Program-made: the position numbers and the translations under genes
Assembly: GCA_045650425.1 (NCBI GenBank)
Contig: JAZRRD010000027.1
Location: 1 to 11,782 of the forward strand
DNA length: 11,782 nt
Direction: 5' to 3'
DNA from: RGIG1752 sp045650425
GTDB lineage: Bacteria; Bacillota_I; Bacilli_A; RF39; UBA660
Shown here: piece by piece, positions 6,712 to 11,782 of the stretch
Layout of the letters: every line of letters starts with the position of its first letter
Numbering within the stretch: the stretch's first letter is position 1
The notes under the pieces: generated by a model
Database searches by the model: none
What the model was told of the DNA's origin: nothing
The model's input: only the letters and a program-made list of their open reading frames with translations

Positions 6712-8071
6712 AGAACACAAAAATGGAGATTTTCAAAAGAAATCTTCTACATATATTAAACTAATATCTTTAGCAGTAGCAGCATCAACATTTTCAGGGT
6801 TGTTATCAACGGTGGCGATAAATTTAAAAAATGTCGAGGAGATAGTACCTTTAAATGCCAATGTAAGATCATCTGTTTATTTTAATAATGATTATTTAAA
6901 AGATACTTATGGGCTTAATGACGACGAGATATTTGAAAGAGTAAATGATGGTAGTAATGTAGATAAGTATATAACTAGAGAAGCTTTAAATAATATTACT
7001 ATGTTAAATATTGATCGTCAAAAAAATGATGACTTATCATTTCTTGTGGATTTTCCTAATCTTAAAGAATTAAGTATATTAAATGCAAGTTTATTAACTA
7101 TGGAAGACTTTGAGTACATTAATAATAGCAATATACAAATATTAAATATTCAATTAAGTGTCGATGATATTATAAAATTAAATAGTAGTGGGTTTGATAT
7201 AAATTCATTAACTTCAAAACACATAGAATTAAACATAAAAGGTGAAGTTAAAAATGAATTACATGAATTAATTATATATAATTTTATTAAAGATAATCTA
7301 AATATAAAATGTGAAGATATAGATATTTTAAAATGTGTGGATATAAACATGCGTCTAGAACAAATATATAATAAAATTGATTTTTCAGATTGTGTAAATG
7401 AAAGTGATAAAGTTTTTAGGATTATTAATTTTCTATTAAATTATATAGAATATGATCAAAGTTTAGACTCTTATCAACAAACTCATAGTACTTTTGATGA
7501 GAATAGCGAAGAGTATGCCGAATTTTATTATTATAACAAACAGATGTTATCATCGGTTTTGATTCCTGGTCAAAGTAGTGTCGAAGGTATTTGTTGTAAT
7601 TTTAGTGCCTTATTTTCAATTTTATGTTTTAAAGAAGGTATTGAAAACTATTATGTAATCGGAGAGTATAATAATGGCTCAGTTTTACATTCATGGAATG
7701 TTTTAAAGGTTGATGGAGAACAAAAATTGGTAGATTTAGTAAGACAAGATGTCTTTTATAAAGATTATGAAGAATATCAAGATTATCAAAAAGCTCCAGA
7801 TGATTTTAATTTATTAGATTTAAAAAATAAACTTATTGAAGAGCTTGATGAAGATATTTTAAATGATTATGTTGCAAGAGTAAATGTAGATGAGTTATTT
7901 GCTAACCTTGAAGAAAATGATTATAAAATATATAATGTTTCTTTAGACGGAGAATTAGTTAATAATCAAGAATTAGATTTTGGTTTACCAATAATTATAA
8001 GTGTAGGAACAGGAATGATAATCGTATTATTAAATAAAGGAAGAAAAAGAAATGAGGGATTAACAAGATGA
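6692..8071 (+). CDS. Membrane-anchored transglutaminase-fold protein with LRR-like segment
   Basis: The protein has 459 residues. A basic N-terminus precedes a hydrophobic segment (about 21-44), a signal anchor or signal peptide. Residues 100-155 look like irregular leucine-rich repeats (ITMLNIDRQKND, LKELSILNASL, IQILNIQLS). A transglutaminase-like core at about 240-350 has Cys301 in VEGICCNFSALF, His333 in LHSWNVLKVDG and Asp348 in KLVDLVRQD: the Cys-His-Asp triad in order and roughly normal spacing. The usual DPTWD after the Asp is replaced. A C-terminal membrane helix (433-447) ends in RKR, so the core should lie outside the cell. The fold includes proteases, crosslinkers and inactive binders; no substrate is evident. 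SD GAGGT (6682-6686) lies inside the upstream gene, and the 3' end overlaps yceD by ATGA. This is an unusual insertion ahead of yceD-rpmF. Confidence 0.82.
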   Translation: MKLAVNKEHKNGDFQKKSSTYIKLISLAVAASTFSGLLSTVAINLKNVEEIVPLNANVRSSVYFNNDYLKDTYGLNDDEIFERVNDGSNVDKYITREALNNITMLNIDRQKNDDLSFLVDFPNLKELSILNASLLTMEDFEYINNSNIQILNIQLSVDDIIKLNSSGFDINSLTSKHIELNIKGEVKNELHELIIYNFIKDNLNIKCEDIDILKCVDINMRLEQIYNKIDFSDCVNESDKVFRIINFLLNYIEYDQSLDSYQQTHSTFDENSEEYAEFYYYNKQMLSSVLIPGQSSVEGICCNFSALFSILCFKEGIENYYVIGEYNNGSVLHSWNVLKVDGEQKLVDLVRQDVFYKDYEEYQDYQKAPDDFNLLDLKNKLIEELDEDILNDYVARVNVDELFANLEENDYKIYNVSLDGELVNNQELDFGLPIIISVGTGMIIVLLNKGRKRNEGLTR

Positions 8072-8550
8072 ATATAAATTTAAATGAACTATACAAATAT
8101 TCTTTTATAAACGTGGATGAAGATATTGAATTACAACCAAAAGAAAATGATTTAGGGATAAAAAAACTTCAAAATTTACATTTAAAAGGTAGAATATCAT
8201 ATAATGATTTGGAAGAACTTGAGATAAATTTAAGACTTCAAGGGACTATGTATTTAATTGATGCTATGACTTTAGAAGAAATTCCTTATAATTTTAATGT
8301 AAATATTGAAGATACTATTATTGAAAACGAAATAAATTTAGAAAAATATATCGATAAAAGTCAAAATAGACTTGATATTCAAGAGATTTTATGGGAAAAT
8401 ATTGTACTGGAAGTTCCAATTCGAGTTAAAAAGGATGATTCATTAATTTCCTTAGAAGGCGAAGGATGGCAACTTAATAAAGAAGATAAAGAAGAAATTG
8501 ACCCTAGGTTAGCTAAATTAACAGAGCTACTTAAGGACAGAAAGGAGTGA
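8068..8550 (+). CDS. yceD: YceD family protein (DUF177, YlbN-like)
   Basis: The 160-residue product fits DUF177, the near-universal upstream neighbour of rpmF, implicated in 23S rRNA accumulation or large-subunit assembly. Diagnostic parts are LRLQGTMYLIDAMTLEEIPYNF in the middle, LDIQEILWENIVLEVPIRVKKD, and the Bacilli-type tail GEGWQL with IDPRLAKLTELLKD. The paired cysteines found in many family members (near the middle and after the LEVPIRV strand) are absent; there is no cysteine at all. ATG overlaps the upstream TGA (ATGA), and its SD GAGGG is nine bases upstream. It ends in the SD of rpmF, so the two are co-translated. Confidence 0.93.
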   Translation: MNINLNELYKYSFINVDEDIELQPKENDLGIKKLQNLHLKGRISYNDLEELEINLRLQGTMYLIDAMTLEEIPYNFNVNIEDTIIENEINLEKYIDKSQNRLDIQEILWENIVLEVPIRVKKDDSLISLEGEGWQLNKEDKEEIDPRLAKLTELLKDRKE

Positions 8551-8554
8551 AATT

Positions 8555-8746
8555 ATGGCAGTTCCTTTTAGAAGAACTAGTAAGACGAAGAAAAGGATGC
8601 GTCGTACTCATTTAAAAAAAGAAGTTGGTACTTTAACTGAATGCTCTAAGTGTGGTGCTAAGTTAAGACCTCATCGTGCTTGTACTAAGTGCGGAAATTA
8701 CAAAAATGAAGAAGTAATTAAAGTTAAAAATAGTGAAGAAAAATAG
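8555..8746 (+). CDS. rpmF: Large-subunit ribosomal protein L32
   Basis: The 63-residue basic protein starts MAVPFRRTSKTKKRMRRTH, the standard bL32 opening. It carries a zinc ribbon CSKC-x9-CTKC (Cys30, Cys33, Cys43, Cys46), so it is the zinc-binding form. The C-terminal extension is short and charged. A strong SD AAGGAG (8542-8547) overlaps the yceD stop region. It is the last gene of the operon and is followed at once by a terminator. Confidence 0.98.
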   Translation: MAVPFRRTSKTKKRMRRTHLKKEVGTLTECSKCGAKLRPHRACTKCGNYKNEEVIKVKNSEEK

Positions 8747-8747
8747 T

Positions 8748-8776
8748 CAAAAAGTTTAAGCTTTTTGCTTTTTTTT
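8748..8776 (+). terminator. Intrinsic terminator of the rpmF operon
   Basis: CAAAAAG (8748-8754) pairs with CTTTTTG (8761-8767) around TTTAAG. The 8-base T-tract 8769-8776 follows. The end of the T-tract coincides with the -35 region proposed for the ATPase gene. Confidence 0.85.
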
Positions 8777-8815
8777 GCATTAAAATTATTTTTGCTCATA
8801 TATTTCTTTAGGAGG
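8775..8815 (+). promoter_or_regulatory. Ca2+-ATPase promoter and SD
   Basis: TTGCAT (8775-8780), an 18-base spacer and TATATT (8799-8804) form a fair promoter. A strong SD AGGAGG (8810-8815) lies seven bases before ATG 8823. The -10 to SD gap is 5-6 bases, as in the other promoters of the window. Confidence 0.6.
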
Positions 8816-8822
8816 ACAAGCT

Positions 8823-11396
8823 ATGGAAAACATTGGACTAACTAAAGAACAAGTAGCAAAAGAAAGAAATAAAAATGGTAGTAACATATTAGTAACTCAT
8901 AAAAGTAATAGTTTTTTTAAATTACTTTTAGAAACTTTGGGAGATCCAATCATCAGAATACTTTTAATTGCATTAGCTATCAAGACTCTTTTTTTATTTA
9001 GAAATTTTGATTGGTATGAAACAATCGGAATATTAGTTGCTATATTGCTTGCATCGCTTATCTCGTCAATTTCTGAATATGGAAGTGAGGCTGCGTTTAA
9101 ACGACTTCAAGAAGAATCATCTAAAATAAAAACTAAAGTATTACGTGATAAAAAATTAGTTGAACTAAATATTGAAGAAGTAGTTACAAATGATATCGTA
9201 ATATTAGAGACTGGAGATAAAGTTCCAGCAGATGGCATTATTGTCGAAGGTCAACTTCTTGTTGATGAATCGATGCTAAACGGCGAAAAAAAAGAAGCTA
9301 AAAAAAATATAGGTGATAAAATTTTCCGAGGTTCAGTAATATATGCCAATAAAGGCAAAATGCGTGTTACAGCTGTAGGTAGTAAAACTATGTATGGTAA
9401 CATAGCTGAAGAAATACAAGAAAAAGAACCAAAAAGTCCTCTAAAAATTAGACTTTCTGGTTTTGCTAAAGTTATAAGTAAAATTGGTTATTTTGGGGCG
9501 GGGTTGGTTAGTCTATCATATCTTTTTAAGGTAATAGTTTTAGATAATAATTTTGATGGCACTAGAATATTAAATACAATTACTGATATTAATTTAATGG
9601 CTGATTACTTAATTTATGCATTAACTTTAAGTGTTACAATTATAGTAGTTGCAGTACCAGAAGGTCTTCCTGTCATGATCACCTTAGTTTTATCAAGTAA
9701 TATGAAAAGAATGTTAAAAGATAATGTTTTAGTACGAAAACTCGTTGGTATAGAAACTGCAGGAAGTTTAAATGTTCTTTTAACTGATAAAACTGGAACG
9801 CTTACAAAAGGAGAATTAGAAGTTACAGATGTATATAGTGGAGATTTAAAAGGATTTAAAAATAAAAAAAGTTTAGAAATTTATCCAAATTATTTAAATG
9901 AATTTATTAAATGTACATATTATAATAATGAGTCTGTAATATCTGATAACAAAGTTATCGGAGGAAACTCTACTGATAAAGCTATCATGGAATATATGAA
10001 AACTTTTAAAATTCCTAAATTTATAACTTCTAATAAAACAAATTTTGATAGTAGTAAAAAATATAGTTCAATTGAAATAAATAATGAAACATTTTATAAA
10101 GGTGCATGTGAAAAACTTTTGCCTAAATGTTTCTATTACTTAGATAAATTTGGTGAGAAAAAAAATTTAATTAATAAAAAAATAATTGAAAATAAAATTA
10201 ATGAATTTACGAAACAAGGAATTAGAGTTATAACGTTGTGTAAAGGAAGCTCAAAAAGTTTAGAATTATTAACTTTTATTGGTTTTATTTGCATTAAAGA
10301 TGATTTACGAAAAGAAGCAAAAGAAGGAGTAAGTTTAATTAAAAACGCTGGTATAGATGTAATTATGATCACTGGAGATGCCAAAGATACTGCTTCATCT
10401 ATTGCTAAAGAAGTTGGAATCATTACGAGTAATAATGATATTGTCTTAACAAGTGATGAATTTAATAAACTAAGCGATGATTATATCGAAGATAATCTAA
10501 AAAGAATTAAGGTTATTGCGAGAGCTTTACCAACAGATAAGAGTAGAATGGTTAAAATAATATTAAATAAAGATTTAATTGTTGGGATGACAGGTGATGG
10601 AGTAAATGATGCTCCGGCTTTAAAAAAAGCAAATGTTGGTTTTGCAATGGGAACTGGAACAGAAGTGGCTAAAGAAGCATCTGATATAGTTATTTTAGAT
10701 AATAATATTTTATCCATAAGTAAAGCTATTCTTTATGGTAGAACAATTTTTAAAAGTATTCGAAAATTTATTATCTATCAAGTAACAGTAAATATGTGTG
10801 CTTTAGTTTTATCTATAGTAGGTCCATTTATTGGTGTTGATACACCAATAACAATAATTCAAATGTTATGGTTAAATATGATAATGGATACCTTTGCTGC
10901 TTTAGCATTTTCCTTTGAACCACCAATAAATGATTATATGAAAGAACCTCCAAAGAAAAAAGAAGAACCAATTATGAACAAATATATGTTTGGAGAAATA
11001 ATTTTCACAGGAATGTATTCTGCGATACTTTGTATTCTTTTCTTAAAACTTCCTTTAATCAGAGAAATATTTAGAGTGGGTGAAAACTACAAATATTTAA
11101 TGACAGCCTATTTTGCCTTATTTATTTTTATTGGTATATTTAATTCATTTAATGCTCGAAGTACTAGATTAAATATATTTGCTAATTTAAAAAAGAATAA
11201 AGTATTTTTAGGAATGATTATTTTTATAACTTCAGTTCAAATATATTTAATCTACCATGGGGGAGATTTATTTAGAACATATGGTCTTACTGCTAAAGAG
11301 TTTTTCTTTGTCCTTATATTAGCGGCAAGTGTAATTCCGGTAGATTTTTTAAGAAAAACTTATCTTAGAAAAAAAGATTATCAATTAAGTATTTAA
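8823..11396 (+). CDS. Ca2+-transporting P-type ATPase, plasma-membrane (PMCA) type
   Basis: The 857-residue P2-type ATPase should export Ca2+ from the cytoplasm, probably in exchange for protons. The A-domain is at about 90-210, with NGEK at 153-156 in place of the usual TGES. M4 carries VAVPEGLP (279-283). The phosphorylation site is Asp322 in TDKTGTLTKGE; the N-domain has YKGACE (425-430); TGDAKDT (518-524) and GDGVNDAP (591-598) complete the P-domain. M6 LWLNMIMDTFAALAF supplies Asn685 and Asp689. M5 (QVTVNMCALVLSIVG) lacks the SERCA site-I glutamate, so one Ca2+ site is expected. Hydrophobic segments near 42-60, 66-82, 222-240, 262-290, 650-672, 677-697, 722-742, 758-774, 794-811 and 827-845 fit ten membrane helices. 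There is no calmodulin-binding tail. It is monocistronic, with its own promoter. Confidence 0.95.
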   Translation: MENIGLTKEQVAKERNKNGSNILVTHKSNSFFKLLLETLGDPIIRILLIALAIKTLFLFRNFDWYETIGILVAILLASLISSISEYGSEAAFKRLQEESSKIKTKVLRDKKLVELNIEEVVTNDIVILETGDKVPADGIIVEGQLLVDESMLNGEKKEAKKNIGDKIFRGSVIYANKGKMRVTAVGSKTMYGNIAEEIQEKEPKSPLKIRLSGFAKVISKIGYFGAGLVSLSYLFKVIVLDNNFDGTRILNTITDINLMADYLIYALTLSVTIIVVAVPEGLPVMITLVLSSNMKRMLKDNVLVRKLVGIETAGSLNVLLTDKTGTLTKGELEVTDVYSGDLKGFKNKKSLEIYPNYLNEFIKCTYYNNESVISDNKVIGGNSTDKAIMEYMKTFKIPKFITSNKTNFDSSKKYSSIEINNETFYKGACEKLLPKCFYYLDKFGEKKNLINKKIIENKINEFTKQGIRVITLCKGSSKSLELLTFIGFICIKDDLRKEAKEGVSLIKNAGIDVIMITGDAKDTASSIAKEVGIITSNNDIVLTSDEFNKLSDDYIEDNLKRIKVIARALPTDKSRMVKIILNKDLIVGMTGDGVNDAPALKKANVGFAMGTGTEVAKEASDIVILDNNILSISKAILYGRTIFKSIRKFIIYQVTVNMCALVLSIVGPFIGVDTPITIIQMLWLNMIMDTFAALAFSFEPPINDYMKEPPKKKEEPIMNKYMFGEIIFTGMYSAILCILFLKLPLIREIFRVGENYKYLMTAYFALFIFIGIFNSFNARSTRLNIFANLKKNKVFLGMIIFITSVQIYLIYHGGDLFRTYGLTAKEFFFVLILAASVIPVDFLRKTYLRKKDYQLSI

Positions 11397-11606
11397 CTTT
11401 GACTATTTTTAAATTAATATTTTGCCTTTTTTTGAATCAGATTATAAAAGTGAGCTTTAATTTAAGAAATTTTCTAAAATTATGCATTATCGAAATGCTA
11501 AAGCTAAAAATAAACTTGAAAAAATGTAACATCTTGCTTAAATGGCGAAAAAAAGGTTGTATATTTATTTTAAAATATAAAACTATTTTTTTAATAAGTT
11601 TAAAGT
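11397..11606. other. AT-rich stretch after the ATPase without a confident gene
   Basis: A TTG-started 69-codon frame (11399-11608) crosses it but has no SD and a poor composition (Lys/Leu/Ile/Phe/Cys-rich), so I do not call it. Near the end an AT-only hairpin, TATATTT (11560-11566) with AAATATA (11573-11579), has a 7-T run on the plus side (11586-11592) and seven A's on the other (11548-11554). It may act weakly as a terminator in both directions. No transfer RNA, repeat array or recognisable RNA gene is visible. A separate possible fold is listed at 11453-11505. Confidence 0.5.
11453..11505 (+). other. Possible three-way-junction RNA fold
   Basis: An outer 7-bp stem, AGCTTTA (11453-11459) with TAAAGCT (11499-11505), encloses two hairpins. 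One is TTTAAGAA (11461-11468) with TTCTAAAA (11472-11479), carrying one mismatch. The other is GCATT (11484-11488) with AATGC (11494-11498). The stems are adjacent, giving a compact three-way junction. I do not recognise it as a known riboswitch or small RNA, and AT-rich DNA forms such pairings by chance. Confidence 0.25.
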
Positions 11607-11711
11607 AAGATCGATATCGTCATAATCGATCTTTTTGATTTGTAATTTATGAATATTACCTTTATCAATTAATAATAATTCATAAGATGAAATGTATTTA
11701 AGGATAACCAT
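11583..11711 (-). CDS. Doubtful minus-strand ORF or gene remnant
   Basis: A 42-codon frame from ATG 11711 runs to TAG at 11583-11585 (starts MVILKYISSYELLLIDKG, ends DLTLNLLKK). The frame stays open upstream to 11774, just inside a TAA at 11775-11777. The hydrophobic stretch followed by a hydrophilic tail could be the C-terminus of a membrane protein. The minus strand is A-rich here, as in the real genes of this window. No SD precedes the ATG, and the frame contains the hairpin at 11607-11633. It may be a decayed or frameshifted gene end, or chance. Confidence 0.25.
   Translation of the reverse strand: MVILKYISSYELLLIDKGNIHKLQIKKIDYDDIDLTLNLLKK
11607..11637 (+). terminator. Plus-strand intrinsic terminator-like hairpin
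   Basis: AAGATCGAT (11607-11615) pairs perfectly with ATCGATCTT (11625-11633) around a 9-base loop and is followed by five T's (11632-11636). The minus strand has no T-tract, so it reads as plus-directed. It would end the ATPase transcript or a small transcript starting after 11396. The alternative is that the palindrome is incidental to minus-strand coding. Confidence 0.6.
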
Positions 11712-11782
11712 AGATATCGTAGAAAATAAAAAATACCATTTTATAGTTACCGAAATTAAAATTTCAAATAAAGTTTACGAGA
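11692..11782 (+). CDS. Doubtful start of an ORF running off the right edge
   Basis: ATG 11692 opens a frame (starts MYLRITIDIVENKKYHF) with no stop before the window ends; the upstream in-frame stop is at 11683. The visible 30 codons alternate hydrophobic and charged residues like beta-strands. A weak promoter, TTGTAA (11640-11645), 17 bases and TATCAA (11663-11668), lies upstream. There is no proper SD, unlike every confident gene here. I recognise no family. Confidence 0.22.
   Translation, partial: MYLRITIDIVENKKYHFIVTEIKISNKVYE

Noticed and set aside
3633..7350. Other antisense ORFs (3633-3824, 6173-6364, 7150-7350)
   Set aside because: They lie opposite polA motifs, the antitoxin and the transglutaminase gene, whose own frames are far better supported.
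10136..10717. Minus-strand ORFs opposite the ATPase
   Set aside because: They are antisense to conserved P-type ATPase motifs and have no independent support.
11399..11608. 69-codon TTG-started ORF after the ATPase
   Set aside because: It begins three bases after the ATPase stop with no SD, has a low-complexity composition, and competes with hairpin structures.
11613..11720. Direct 8-base repeat GATATCGT at 11613 and 11713, considered as an attachment-site pair
   Set aside because: It is too short and has no integrase or element boundary nearby; chance is sufficient.
1..11782. CRISPR arrays, insertion sequences, rRNA or tRNA genes, and code-4 (Mollicutes) reading
   Set aside because: No repeat-spacer pattern, transposase or structural RNA was found; TGA ends two genes and Trp is TGG.

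Overview
The window is chromosomal DNA from a very AT-rich, low-GC Gram-positive bacterium (Bacillota, Bacilli side). The evidence is strong Shine-Dalgarno (SD) sites, Bacillus-type genes (polA-mutM; tmcAL next to yceD-rpmF) and short intrinsic terminators. TGA is used as a stop (ends of the transglutaminase and yceD genes) and Trp is TGG, so the code is standard rather than the Mycoplasma/Spiroplasma code 4. The style fits uncultured gut Bacilli such as RF39-like lineages, but that placement is inference.

Left part (1-4953): the 3' end of a large secreted protein with a TasA-like segment and BspA-type leucine-rich repeats, closed by a terminator. Then polA (DNA polymerase I, proofreading site degenerate) and mutM (formamidopyrimidine-DNA glycosylase), each with its own promoter, both serving DNA repair. 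A doubtful 29-codon ORF overlaps the mutM stop. A hairpin shared by both strands separates mutM from the convergent tmcAL.

Middle (4924-6477, minus strand): tmcAL, the tRNA-Met wobble-cytidine acetate ligase, and upstream of it a YefM/Phd-type antitoxin gene with no toxin beside it.

Central operon (6433-8776, plus strand): a DUF1292-like small protein, a two-membrane-segment transglutaminase-fold protein, yceD (DUF177) and rpmF (ribosomal protein L32). The ORFs overlap or nearly touch, and the operon runs from one good promoter to one terminator. tmcAL, yceD and rpmF are neighbours in other Firmicutes; here the antitoxin, DUF1292 and transglutaminase genes lie between them.

Right part (8775-11782): a plasma-membrane-type Ca2+ P-type ATPase, then about 300 bases without a confident gene. 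That stretch contains a possible three-way-junction RNA fold, a plus-strand terminator-like hairpin and two doubtful ORFs.

The most unusual signal is architectural. In all six promoters that I can place, the -10 box ends 5-6 bases before the SD site, so transcripts would begin at or next to the ribosome binding site, with leaders of only about 10-13 bases.
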